Shown here: piece after piece, positions 32,053 through 40,478 of the stretch
How positions within the stretch are numbered: the first letter of the stretch is position 1
How the letters are laid out: every line of letters begins with the position of its first letter
Source of the DNA: Scandinavium manionii
GTDB lineage: Bacteria > Pseudomonadota > Gammaproteobacteria > Enterobacterales > Enterobacteriaceae
Assembly (NCBI RefSeq): GCF_024764775.1
Contig: NZ_JALIGC010000040.1
Span: 434,001-498,000 of the forward strand
Reading direction: 5' to 3'
DNA: 64,000 bases
The notes under the pieces: model-generated
The model's database searches: none
What the model was told of the DNA's origin: nothing
What the model saw: only the letters and a program-made list of their open reading frames with translations
Position numbers and translations under genes: made by a program

Positions 32053-32694
32053 TTATTTCCCTGCCAGACACTCTGAAAATGAATTTGGCGTCAGCATTTG
32101 GTTTTTTAATCCATTGAGAAAATGCAGTAACTCGCAGTCAGAATAAAGATTAAACTTGGTCATGATCATGCGCTTATGCGCGCACACAGTTTTCACGTTG
32201 AGCTGTAAATCGCTGGCGATCTTTTCCGTATTAAAGCCACGATAAAAATGCGCAGCGACTTTAACTTGCTGGGGCGACAGGGTCCGGTGCAAACAACTCT
32301 GACAGTTGCGCCGGATATTTTTATAGGCTGTCTTCGTACTGTTTTCCCAGCCGCGAACGATTAACGCTCTGGTTTTACTGAGGCTTTCTGTTCGATTAAT
32401 AAACACCATATTATTGACGCATAGCGGCATTTCGCCAATATGTGGCTTGTTTGTCCCTTGGTAAATGCCGATCAATAAACTGGTCGCCTTGCGGTTGCGT
32501 AATATCGGATTACAGAGATAGCTCTCTCCCGGCTCAAAATATTTTACGATAATATCCGCGATGGCCACATTCGCTTCGGTCAGTGTCAGAAACTCAACTA
32601 ACTTGCCTTCTTCGTGCAAAAAAATATTTTCCAGTAAAATCTCCATGCCTTTTTGGTAGGTGGTGTTTTTATCACTCATTACGATTTGCAACAT
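32053..32694 (-). CDS. LuxR-family regulator at the end of the fimbrial operon
   Basis: A 213-residue protein with a C-terminal LuxR/FixJ-type helix-turn-helix at about 140-200 (LSPQQVKVAAHFYRGFNTEKIASDLQL then KTVCAHKRMIMTKF). The N-terminal part resembles no receiver domain with a clear phospho-Asp. The start at 32694 has GGAG upstream; an ATG five codons later is possible. It follows the tip-subunit gene on the same strand by 25 bp, so it is probably co-transcribed and feeds back on fimbrial expression, as regulators of the FimW/FimZ type do. The coding sequence is more AT-rich than the neighbouring ent genes, suggesting a foreign origin. Confidence 0.8.
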   Translation of the reverse strand: MLQIVMSDKNTTYQKGMEILLENIFLHEEGKLVEFLTLTEANVAIADIIVKYFEPGESYLCNPILRNRKATSLLIGIYQGTNKPHIGEMPLCVNNMVFINRTESLSKTRALIVRGWENSTKTAYKNIRRNCQSCLHRTLSPQQVKVAAHFYRGFNTEKIASDLQLNVKTVCAHKRMIMTKFNLYSDCELLHFLNGLKNQMLTPNSFSECLAGK

Positions 32695-32719
32695 CGCCCC
32701 TCTCCCGTTAAATCAAGCG

Positions 32720-33736
32720 TTATTGATAGGCAAAGGTGATTGTTGCTGTCGCATTGGCGATACCAGGCGTAACAGGCGAGGCAGCCTGATAATAGCGGGC
32801 AACAAAAGGAATATTTAACGTCCCGCCAGCACTGATAATGCTGCCTACATTAAAGTAGCTATCAAACGCCACCGGGCTACCATTGTACAGAACCTGAATG
32901 CCGACCCCTCCTGCATTCCCTGTACCGCTGGTCAACGCCAGCACGCCATTCGGTTTTGAGAGATAGCCTGCGGAGCTCATGTACGCACTGACATTGGCCG
33001 GAGAATCACAGGTGACAGGCACCGTGAAATTCTTATCCCCTGAGGTTGAGCCGATACCGTTAAAGTCAGAGCGCGGCACTTTCGGGAGTGGCACGGGAAT
33101 AAGGGTACTGACTGCGCAGGAAATAGCCCGATAATTGATGCTCCCGGCATAGGAAACTGAGCTGTCTGGGTCGGTTCCCAGCCCCCAGCCGGTAGCATAC
33201 ATCCCGATACCGAATTTCGTTTGTGCCTGAACCAGTGTTCCCGAGCCAACCGTATTAGAGGTTTTCACCAAGGCTAGCGTCATGTTGATAGAATACGTTT
33301 TTGCACTGGTGTTTGAGATATACCCCAGAGGTGTATTTCGAGTGTCGCAAGCCGCCCCTGCTCCCGTAACACGCTGGCCCGCAGAGTTTATCAAGGTGAT
33401 ACCGATGCCGCTTACACCGGTATTATATACCCCTGGCATCCCCACCACCTCAGTCCCCGTCCCATAGTAACAAGTGATGATGGTGCTCCCCTGCGGTACG
33501 CCACTGATGTTGGCGCAGTTCCCGGCAAAGCTGAAGTATCGCTCAGTGCCAGGAATAATGTTGCCCACCGGAACGGAGGCATCAACGGCAGTGGAACCTA
33601 AGTTTGCGACCCCGGGAACACTCGGGGAACTCACGCACCCTGTGTTCGCCGCGAAGACTGCGGGTGATACCATGCCCAGCCCCGCCAGCAAACCACACAG
33701 CAGCAGGAACTTTTTTATTAAAGAGAATATAGACAT
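32720..33736 (-). CDS. Fimbrial tip adhesin-like subunit
   Basis: A 338-residue secreted protein, about twice the size of a pilin, as expected for a two-domain FimH-like tip adhesin. The signal peptide ends near VFA|ANTG. The N-terminal half (lectin-like position, four cysteines visible) is not similar to FimH by eye; the C-terminal half is a pilin domain with CAVSTLIPVPLPKV, VPVTCDSPANV and the beta-strand end ATATITFAYQ. I prefer the ATG at 33736, with GAGGA upstream and 8 bp after the usher stop; an ATG six codons earlier overlaps the usher. The receptor is unknown. Confidence 0.82.
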   Translation of the reverse strand: MSIFSLIKKFLLLCGLLAGLGMVSPAVFAANTGCVSSPSVPGVANLGSTAVDASVPVGNIIPGTERYFSFAGNCANISGVPQGSTIITCYYGTGTEVVGMPGVYNTGVSGIGITLINSAGQRVTGAGAACDTRNTPLGYISNTSAKTYSINMTLALVKTSNTVGSGTLVQAQTKFGIGMYATGWGLGTDPDSSVSYAGSINYRAISCAVSTLIPVPLPKVPRSDFNGIGSTSGDKNFTVPVTCDSPANVSAYMSSAGYLSKPNGVLALTSGTGNAGGVGIQVLYNGSPVAFDSYFNVGSIISAGGTLNIPFVARYYQAASPVTPGIANATATITFAYQ

Positions 33737-33744
33737 CACTTTCC

Positions 33745-36345
33745 TCACTGACATTGACCGCTGAGCGTCTGTACGCCCGCATTATCTGCTGTCTGTTTGT
33801 TCAGGGAATAATGCACGGAACACTGTTCTCCGGCCTCATTACCCCACTTCACATGTAACGCCCCACTGTCTGCCAAACCGGTCAGGTAAACCTGTCCGCC
33901 ATCGCCGACAATAAAGCCTTGCGCGCCTTTCTGCGCCGGGTCAGTCACCATTGCCCCAAATGGAACAGGCGCACCGCCCGCCCGCAGAATCGTCATCAGC
34001 GCACGCTGACCGACGCTAGCGCTAAAGCTCGCCCGCACTACCGCGCCGCGCGTAGGGACGACGTTCTGGTTATTAAGTGCGAGATCCACATCGTCAGGAA
34101 GCGTTTCGGGGTCGAGCTGCACATGGTTCCGGCGATACGGCGTGGTGTAAGGCACAATGGCATAGCCGCGCCAGTCTGTTTTCACCCCGGTCTGATTGTT
34201 CACCCCCACGCCATCGGCACCCGGCGCCTGGACCAGCGCGACGGTTTCGCCCATTGGCTGACCAAACGTCACTCCGTTTTCATGCACCACCACTCCGCCC
34301 TGCACGCCATAGTTAATGCGTTGGGTGTTTCTGTCGTAGGCATAGCCGCCAGTCACTTCACCATAGGTGCCACGATAATCGGCGTTCAGATTGCCACTGT
34401 TGCCCGTGCCCTGACTGCCATATCCTTCCTGCACGTTCCAGCTGAGATTATTGTCTTCCAGCGCGGTTCCGTTGAGGCCGACGGTCTGGGTCGTATTGCC
34501 GTGCTTGCTGGTGTTCAACGTGTAGCTCGCCCAGGTATTGGGCAGGAACAGGCTAAACGGAACGTTAACGTTGAGACTAAAGACCTGATCCCGGTCGTAA
34601 ACGCGCCCGGTTGTTGAGTTGCTGCCGATCGCTGAGCCATTGCGGGTCATGCCGTTTTCGTTATAGCTGTAGTTCAGGCCGTAACTGATACCGTTCCATG
34701 AGTTGTTATATCCGGCGCCAATCGAGCGCAGAGTGCGATCGCTGTTCCAGTAGTCTTCGCTTATCCAGCTCAGGGAGAGCGAGCCCGCGTTTTCGCCAAG
34801 AATCTGACTGATAGTGACTTCGCTGCGATTACGGCGACGCTCGGGTATCAGTTGATAGTTGTCATTACCGTCATGATACGTATCCATGACTTCCTGAAGG
34901 CTGTAATAGCCACTTGTCGAGTAGCGATAACCCGCGATGGCGAAGTTTGTTCCGGTCTGCACGATGTTTTTGCTGTAACGAACCCGCCACGACTGACCAC
35001 TTTCTTTTAACTGATCCTGCGCCGTGGACCAGGCCTGGGTAACATCTGTCGATACTGCACCGAAATCCCCCAGGTTCTTGCCCAATCCCAACGCAAGTGA
35101 TTGATATTTGCTGGCAAACTGTCCGCCGCCATAAGCCGTGAAGCCTGCCGGCAGGCCGTAAATAGCCGTGCCCTGGCTGAAAGGCGTGTTATCCACACTG
35201 TGGCTATAGGAACGATATTGCCCGGCGGTGACGCTGTATTTCAGGCGACCTTCACGTTGCAATACCGGCAGTGACGCAAACGGCACGACCATTAATTGTT
35301 CGCTGCCATCCGCTTCCTTTATGGTCACGTACAGATCGCCAGAACCGCCTGTCGGGTACATGTCGTTGATTTCAAACGCGCCCGGCGAGACATAACTCTG
35401 GTAAATGATGTAGCCGTTCTGGCGGATGATGACCTGGGCGTTGGTTCGGGCGATGCCGCGTACCACTGGCGCGTAACCTTTCTGGCTGTCTGGCAACATG
35501 TCATCATCAGAGGCGAGCTGCGCCCCGCGAAACGGCACGCTGTCAAACACGTCTGACGGAGAACTACTGTCACCCATCACCAACTGGCTTTTCAGTGAAA
35601 TAATGCTGCGCGCGGCATAGGTATAAACCGTATCCCACTTGTCCTGACCATTGCTGTCGCGGCTCCAGGTGGTGTAGTTTCGCAACCGCCATGGACCGAG
35701 GTTGATCCCTGGGCGCAGGTTGGCATACTGGCTGTCGTTATCCCGCCCGTTACCGCTTCGGGCATAGTTATTCGCCCCGTTAAAGCTGTAATTGAGCAGA
35801 AAAGCCGGGATACCGTTGTCCCATTGCGTTTCGGGTACGACGCCACGCGCACTCTGCGACACCGCCATCTGCGGAATGCTCAGCAACAGTTGCTGGCCAC
35901 TGAAGCGGAACTCGGCTTTAGCCTGGGGGATCGCCCCGAGCTGAGCGCATTTGGCGTTTTTATCTCCCAGCGCCGGGAATAACGCGGTTTTGACTCCCAT
36001 CTCATTCAGCTCAGCCACGCTCAGGCATGGCTGCAGGATGTTGTTACCCGAAGCGTCTTTTTGCAGACTGAATTCAACGTCACGCGTATCCTGCAAATCG
36101 TTGTTGAGATAGATATCGATGTGATAAATACCCGGCGGCTGGCCCGCTCCGTCTTCAAAAACGGAGAGGTCAGTCATCCCCTGGTGAGGCGCATCCACTT
36201 CCAGCAGCGCCGGGTTAAAGACATCACGGGCCAGGGCGCTGAGCGGAAAACTGCCCAGCAGGACAAACTGCCCGGCAATCAGATAGGCCAGCTTGTTTAC
36301 CCTGAGATCGGGCATGTGCCTGCCCTGTTTTATTGTGCTATTCAT
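33745..36345 (-). CDS. Fimbrial outer-membrane usher (FimD type)
   Basis: An 866-residue outer-membrane usher of the chaperone-usher pathway. The order is signal peptide (about 1-40, with a long positively charged start), periplasmic N-domain starting RDVFNPALLEVD, a 24-strand beta-barrel with plug (YPTGGSGDLYVTIKEADGS region), and C-terminal domains with RGAVVRASFSASVGQRALMT and PFGAMVTD. The last residues hold the paired cysteines. GGAG lies seven bases before the ATG. It is flanked by the chaperone (80 bp upstream) and tip-adhesin genes. Confidence 0.93.
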   Translation of the reverse strand: MNSTIKQGRHMPDLRVNKLAYLIAGQFVLLGSFPLSALARDVFNPALLEVDAPHQGMTDLSVFEDGAGQPPGIYHIDIYLNNDLQDTRDVEFSLQKDASGNNILQPCLSVAELNEMGVKTALFPALGDKNAKCAQLGAIPQAKAEFRFSGQQLLLSIPQMAVSQSARGVVPETQWDNGIPAFLLNYSFNGANNYARSGNGRDNDSQYANLRPGINLGPWRLRNYTTWSRDSNGQDKWDTVYTYAARSIISLKSQLVMGDSSSPSDVFDSVPFRGAQLASDDDMLPDSQKGYAPVVRGIARTNAQVIIRQNGYIIYQSYVSPGAFEINDMYPTGGSGDLYVTIKEADGSEQLMVVPFASLPVLQREGRLKYSVTAGQYRSYSHSVDNTPFSQGTAIYGLPAGFTAYGGGQFASKYQSLALGLGKNLGDFGAVSTDVTQAWSTAQDQLKESGQSWRVRYSKNIVQTGTNFAIAGYRYSTSGYYSLQEVMDTYHDGNDNYQLIPERRRNRSEVTISQILGENAGSLSLSWISEDYWNSDRTLRSIGAGYNNSWNGISYGLNYSYNENGMTRNGSAIGSNSTTGRVYDRDQVFSLNVNVPFSLFLPNTWASYTLNTSKHGNTTQTVGLNGTALEDNNLSWNVQEGYGSQGTGNSGNLNADYRGTYGEVTGGYAYDRNTQRINYGVQGGVVVHENGVTFGQPMGETVALVQAPGADGVGVNNQTGVKTDWRGYAIVPYTTPYRRNHVQLDPETLPDDVDLALNNQNVVPTRGAVVRASFSASVGQRALMTILRAGGAPVPFGAMVTDPAQKGAQGFIVGDGGQVYLTGLADSGALHVKWGNEAGEQCSVHYSLNKQTADNAGVQTLSGQCQ

Positions 36346-36425
36346 CCTTTAACTCCTGCCCGCAGAGCGGTTTCCTGATAAAACATCTATTGCTTTCAGC
36401 TGTGTTTTTCTGGAGTCGTTACCTG

Positions 36426-37103
36426 TTACATTGCGCCTTTGTGTTCCGGGCCGATGGCCCCGTAATCACTGATAATTTTCCAGCTGACGCTGCCGCCACT
36501 GACGCCAGCGGGCAGCGCAAACTTCGCCGTGCTTTGCGGCGCGACATAGGTCACGTTTTTCAGCGCTTTGCCCGCCACGCTGATTTGCATAAAGTTCATG
36601 TAAAACGGCGTTGGGTTGGTCACCTGTACGCTGTCACCGCTGCGCTGCCAGGTGAGCTGGCTGGCTACGTCTTCAGGGGTCCCTTTCAGACCGGTGGGGC
36701 GGAAGATGAGCTTGATACGGTTTTTGACGGCTATTTGCAGCGTGTTCTGGTTGCTGCTGACTTCAGCCGCAGGAATCGCTTTGATATTCATCCAGTACAG
36801 CGATTCACGATCGTTGGGCAGATTGCCGCCTGCGCGGACCACTCGCAGCACGTTCTGCTGCCCGCCGTCGAGACGAAACAGCGGCGGGGTCACCATAAAG
36901 GGGGCTTTCTCAGCGCCACCAGTGGTGGTATCGACCCAGGACTGCACCAGATAGGGCACTTTGTCCGGGTTAGTGACGCTCAGTGAAGACTCCTTCTTAC
37001 TTCCGTCATAAATAAGGCGTGTGCCGCCCACGATCACACCCGCCTGAGCCAACGTTGAAATGGCCAACAGTGCAGCCAGTAACGAGCCAGTAAACATTTT
37101 CAT
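36426..37103 (-). CDS. Periplasmic fimbrial chaperone (FimC type)
   Basis: PapD/FimC-like chaperone of 225 residues with two immunoglobulin-like domains. The signal peptide ends near AQA|GVIV. Typical motifs are GTRLIYDGSKKESSLSVTN, YLVQSWVD, FMVTPPLFRLDGGQQNVLRV (the G1 donor-strand region follows) and ESLYWMNIKAIP. The C-terminal part has NPTPFYMNF. It stabilises pilins and delivers them to the usher. It lies between the major pilin and usher genes; a terminator-like hairpin separates it from the pilin gene. Confidence 0.93.
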   Translation of the reverse strand: MKMFTGSLLAALLAISTLAQAGVIVGGTRLIYDGSKKESSLSVTNPDKVPYLVQSWVDTTTGGAEKAPFMVTPPLFRLDGGQQNVLRVVRAGGNLPNDRESLYWMNIKAIPAAEVSSNQNTLQIAVKNRIKLIFRPTGLKGTPEDVASQLTWQRSGDSVQVTNPTPFYMNFMQISVAGKALKNVTYVAPQSTAKFALPAGVSGGSVSWKIISDYGAIGPEHKGAM

Positions 37104-37124
37104 ATCAATATCCTGTCGAGGAGA

Positions 37125-37155
37125 TAAAAAATGGCCGGCACTGTTGCCGCCGGCC
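37125..37155 (-). terminator. Terminator/attenuator between major pilin and chaperone
   Basis: On the minus strand GGCCGGC/GCCGGCC is followed by an ATTTTTTATC tract, 35 bp past the pilin stop. A partial terminator here would give the usual excess of major pilin mRNA over chaperone and usher mRNA. Confidence 0.7.
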
Positions 37156-37189
37156 TGTTCGCTAATCTCCGGCCCTTGCGGGCAGAGTC

Positions 37190-37717
37190 TTAGTTGTAAA
37201 TAACGCTGAAGTTCGCCACACTGTTCGCAGGACCCGCGGTAACGTCAGAAGTCACTGATTTGTAGCGAGCAACGAACGGCAGATTGTTCATAGAGGCGCC
37301 AGACTGCAGTGTGTATGCCGCAGATGGCTGAAACAGTGGCAGAACACCATTGGTGTCAGAGAGCTGGATACCGACACCCGTTGCAACACCTGCTTCCTGA
37401 GTCAGTTGCAGAAGGCTGTTGTCGCCGTTCAGGGCAGTACCATCAAACTTAATGCTGGCGGTAGAAACGGTGACCGGGCAGTTGGTCAGCTGAATGTCGA
37501 AACTGGTAGCAGCAGCGGTGTCGCCGGGGTTCGCAAACTCAGATTTAGCGACCTGACCCAGATTCACCTGCAGTGGGTTTGAGACAGTGTTAATAACATC
37601 GCAACCTGCATCGATAATTTCACCGGTGAAATTAACCTGGCCCGCAGCCGCGAATGCGTTAGCCGTAGACAGAACAGCAGTAGCCGCGATAGCCATAGCG
37701 ATTACATTCTTTTTCAT
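37190..37717 (-). CDS. Type 1-like major fimbrial subunit
   Basis: A 175-residue pilin with a signal peptide ending NAFA|AAGQ. The mature protein has the FimA-type start GQVNFTGEIIDAGCDV, a second cysteine in QLTNCPVTV giving the pilin disulfide, and the beta-zipper ending VANFSVIYN with the penultimate Tyr. GGAA precedes the ATG. It is the promoter-proximal gene of a four-gene pilin-chaperone-usher-tip operon plus a LuxR-type gene. Upstream is a 410-bp AT-rich control region. Confidence 0.93.
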   Translation of the reverse strand: MKKNVIAMAIAATAVLSTANAFAAAGQVNFTGEIIDAGCDVINTVSNPLQVNLGQVAKSEFANPGDTAAATSFDIQLTNCPVTVSTASIKFDGTALNGDNSLLQLTQEAGVATGVGIQLSDTNGVLPLFQPSAAYTLQSGASMNNLPFVARYKSVTSDVTAGPANSVANFSVIYN

Positions 37718-38127
37718 AACGATTTCCTTTTATTTATATGAGTCATGCCAACGAACTCAGGCAATAAGACGCCCATCAAACACCCGAGGGTAATTGAACT
37801 TTCCGTTAAACATTTCCTTGCTTCATCAATTGAATTGCACAGTGACCGTTTTATTGACAACAATTAAATCAATCTACAACTGAATACTCTCAGCCAGTCA
37901 GGCTTGAACGCCCGGGGAAAACTGACTTACATTCAAAATCAATCTATCTAATCAACTACCAATTCACTGCATGAATCAATTTTCATTAGATCACCTACTA
38001 AACGCAAGGTGTTTTTGGGTGTAATTTTACACCGCGACTTTCATTCACTTAATAAAAGTTCTTTACCATAATGCAGCCACTTATTAACGCAGTAAGAATA
38101 ATCTTAGGCGCGAGCAAGGTGACATAA
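37718..38127. promoter_or_regulatory. Long AT-rich control region of the fimbrial operon
   Basis: A 410-bp non-coding region between the divergent pilin and first IprA-like genes. It is AT-rich with many AATCAAT-type repeats, the sort of DNA bound by H-NS or Lrp. I found no fimS-like pair of inverted repeats and no recombinase gene nearby, so phase variation by inversion is unlikely. Confidence 0.5.
38018..38033. promoter_or_regulatory. Dyad GGTGTAA-TT-TTACACC
   Basis: A 7-bp perfect inverted repeat with a 2-bp centre, about 95 bp upstream of the first IprA-like gene in the fimbrial control region. An operator for one of the local regulators is a reasonable guess. Confidence 0.4.
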
Positions 38128-38793
38128 GTGACTATTAATGAAGGACAAAAAAAACTTTCTTTAGAAAACACAAATATCAGGAATAAAAAACCGACCACTG
38201 AAATAGAAAAATTGCTTTATCATCTCACGCCATTTTCTAACAAGATTGAAACAAAAAATCGTCAAACAATTAACTACATGGATGACGAAAAACGAAAGTG
38301 TTTTTTGTTGCATAAAGGTAGCGTTTCGCTGTACCGCAGCGTTGATGGGATGGTGCTAAACACAGAGTCCGCGCCTTTTATTTTTGGCGTGAGCACGCAA
38401 CTAATGGATCCTGAGTATCTTTTTATCCGCACACATGACGTGTCAGAGGTGAGCTGGATGTCGCTGGAAGTTGCTAATCAGGTGATTGCCGATAATAACC
38501 TCTGGCGGTCGCTGTCTCAGATGCTGATATATACCGTGACGCGGGTTTACGATCACTGCACCAAAATATCGTCTCTGTCGTCATACGATATTATTCGTTA
38601 CCAACTCTATGAATTAATGAGCGAACCAGACGCCATTCGCCAGAGCGTAACTATCGCCAACTATGTGCAGAGTCGCTCGTTTTTATCGCGCAGTAGCATC
38701 ATGAAAATCCTGGCACAGCTCAAAACCGGGGGCTACATCACTACCGACAGAGGGCTGTTGCTGGCAATCCATAACATCCCGTTAAAGTATTAA
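38128..38793 (+). CDS. IprA/YaiV-like winged-helix regulator (copy 1)
   Basis: A 221-residue protein with a cyclic-nucleotide-binding-like N-terminal domain (KCFLLHKGSVSLYRSVDG near 55-75) and a C-terminal winged helix (SRSSIMKILAQLKTGGYITTDRG near 185-207). This arrangement matches the IprA/YaiV family (E. coli YaiV, an inhibitor of H2O2 resistance in Salmonella work); no cyclic-nucleotide ligand is established. The start is GTG at 38128 with AAGG upstream. It is divergent from the fimbrial operon. The 63-bp gap to the second copy suggests co-transcription and duplication. The sequence is AT-rich at its start. Confidence 0.8.
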   Translation: MTINEGQKKLSLENTNIRNKKPTTEIEKLLYHLTPFSNKIETKNRQTINYMDDEKRKCFLLHKGSVSLYRSVDGMVLNTESAPFIFGVSTQLMDPEYLFIRTHDVSEVSWMSLEVANQVIADNNLWRSLSQMLIYTVTRVYDHCTKISSLSSYDIIRYQLYELMSEPDAIRQSVTIANYVQSRSFLSRSSIMKILAQLKTGGYITTDRGLLLAIHNIPLKY

Positions 38794-38856
38794 TGTACGC
38801 TCAGGCGCTCTGTTGCTAGATTTAAAGCATGAGCGGGCCACTATAAACGTACAGTT

Positions 38857-39498
38857 ATGAAAGAATCTTTCCTGCATGGCATGACAACACCGGCTATGTC
38901 TCAGTCCACGCGTGATCTCATCGATGTGCTCACGCCGTATGTCACGTTTGAGGATGTTCCGGCCAATACGCAACTGCCCTTTTCCGTGGAGGGCGTGAAC
39001 CAGTGTTACATCCTGTTATCTGGCCTCGTAAAAGCGGGCAGAAGCACCGATGACTTCGTTATCTCGTCCATCACCACACCCAATATTTTGGGCATCACCA
39101 ATAGAATTCCAAATGAATCGGGCCTCTATATTGAAACGGTCACCGAGGCGAGGATAGCCACGTTACCCACCACACGAGCCAATGAAATTATTGCGCAAAA
39201 TAATGCCTGGGAACTGTTGGCGGGCCACATGACAGTCATCGCCAGCAACCTCTATAAAAAGAGTGTGCTGATAAGCGCCCCCACCACCTACGATGTGATG
39301 AAATTTCAGCTCATCGCGCTGATGCAGGAGCCAGCAGACCTGCGAGAATCCCACTCTGCGGCGAAATATATCCTTGAGCGCACACGCCTGTCGCGCAGCA
39401 CGGTAATGAAAATGCTCTCTCAGCTGAAACTGGGGGGATATATCGAAATGGAAGACGGCGTGCTAAAAGCGGTGCATCGTTTGCCGGAGAAGTATTGA
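38857..39498 (+). CDS. IprA/YaiV-like winged-helix regulator (copy 2)
   Basis: A 213-residue paralogue of the preceding gene. Shared landmarks are a CNB-like domain (NQCYILLSGLVKAGRSTDDF), the linker TYDVMKFQLIALMQEP matching SYDIIRYQLYELMSEP, and the winged helix SRSTVMKMLSQLKLGGYIEMEDGVLKAVHRLPEKY. The start is uncertain: ATG at 38857 lacks a good ribosome site, and the ATG at 38881 is an alternative. The pair probably arose by tandem duplication and may regulate the adjacent fimbrial genes, which is inferred from position only. Confidence 0.8.
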   Translation: MKESFLHGMTTPAMSQSTRDLIDVLTPYVTFEDVPANTQLPFSVEGVNQCYILLSGLVKAGRSTDDFVISSITTPNILGITNRIPNESGLYIETVTEARIATLPTTRANEIIAQNNAWELLAGHMTVIASNLYKKSVLISAPTTYDVMKFQLIALMQEPADLRESHSAAKYILERTRLSRSTVMKMLSQLKLGGYIEMEDGVLKAVHRLPEKY

Positions 39499-39509
39499 AT
39501 CCTCTTTCC

Positions 39510-39540
39510 CTCTCCCCAAAAGGGCGAGGGTCTGAGCGGC
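39510..39540. repeat. Hairpin repeat at right edge of the fimbrial block
   Basis: CTCTCCCCAAAAGGGCGAGGG followed by TCTGAGCGGC, nearly the same as 31904-31936 and in the same orientation. It can fold as CCCTC-CCC/GGG-GAGGG. It lies between the second IprA-like gene and the convergent DUF817 gene and may act as their terminator. Confidence 0.6.
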
Positions 39541-39550
39541 TCCGTTCCCA

Positions 39551-40390
39551 CTACTGCGCCACATGGATGCGCTTTTTAATGTCCTTCAAAAACAGCGTGA
39601 TGGTAAACGTCATCATCACCAGTAGCGACCACGACCCCCATTTCCCGATATGCACTGTTGCCCATGCGCCAAGCTGATTCGGATAGCGCCAGACGCCGAA
39701 GAAGGTGCCCATATTCTCCGCCAGCCAGATAAAGAAGCCGATCAGCGCGAAAGCCAGCAGCAGCGGCATTTTATACGGCCGGTCGTAAGGGGTGAAAATC
39801 ACGGTCGAACGCGCGTACATTCCCAACGCCACGGCGGCGATATACCCACGGTAATCGCCGATAAAATGATGGGTAAAGAAGTTGGCATACAGCGCAAGCG
39901 ACAACAAAACAGCATGCAGAATGGGCGGATGATGGCGAATTTTCAAATCCAGCAAACGCCAGCACTGAATGAGGTAGCTACCAACCGCCGCGTACATAAA
40001 TCCACTGAACAACGGCACGCCGACAATTTTGCTCCAGCCCGCCTGAGGGTAACTCCACGATCCAATCGCCGACGAGGTTTTGAAGAGTTCGAGGGCAAAA
40101 CCCAGTAGGTGAAACAGGGTGATGGCTTTGATTTCATCCAGGCTTTCAAGCCGGGTGAAAAACATGGTGAACTGGATGGCTAAGGCGATGAGCAGTAGCA
40201 CATCGTAGCGCGAAATCCCCAGCCACCCGTCGCGCGGCACGCAGAATATCGCCACAAAGAATAAGCCCGCGAACAAACAGGCACGCAGTTCCTTGATGCC
40301 GAACCACAGAAACTCCAGCCCATAACGCTTCACGCCAGTCAACGACGTGGCGGGTGGTTTCATTAAATAGTGATCGAGTCGATTGAGCAC
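39551..40390 (-). CDS. DUF817 family membrane protein
   Basis: A 279-residue integral membrane protein with about 7-8 segments, recognisable as DUF817 (B. subtilis YoaT-like). Conserved parts include RYGLEFLWFGIKELRACLF, FELFKTSSAIGSWSYP-like ELFKTSSAIGSWSYPQ, LFSGFMYAAVGSY and the C-terminal PNQLGAWATVHIGKWGSWSLLV. The function of the family is unknown. The first start is a GTG at 40390 preceded by AAGGGAA; an ATG nine codons later is possible. It lies between the fimbrial block and entF. Confidence 0.85.
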   Translation of the reverse strand: MLNRLDHYLMKPPATSLTGVKRYGLEFLWFGIKELRACLFAGLFFVAIFCVPRDGWLGISRYDVLLLIALAIQFTMFFTRLESLDEIKAITLFHLLGFALELFKTSSAIGSWSYPQAGWSKIVGVPLFSGFMYAAVGSYLIQCWRLLDLKIRHHPPILHAVLLSLALYANFFTHHFIGDYRGYIAAVALGMYARSTVIFTPYDRPYKMPLLLAFALIGFFIWLAENMGTFFGVWRYPNQLGAWATVHIGKWGSWSLLVMMTFTITLFLKDIKKRIHVAQ

Positions 40391-40478
40391 TTCCCTTCAC
40401 TCCATTACAGAAAGCGCTCATTGTGCCATAAGTGCGACAGAAGCATAGCGGGTAGCGTTATGGCCACCCGCCCTTAAA

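Noticed and set aside
37718..38127. fimS-like invertible promoter for the fimbrial operon
   Set aside because: I found no matched inverted repeats of useful length at its ends and no tyrosine recombinase gene nearby.
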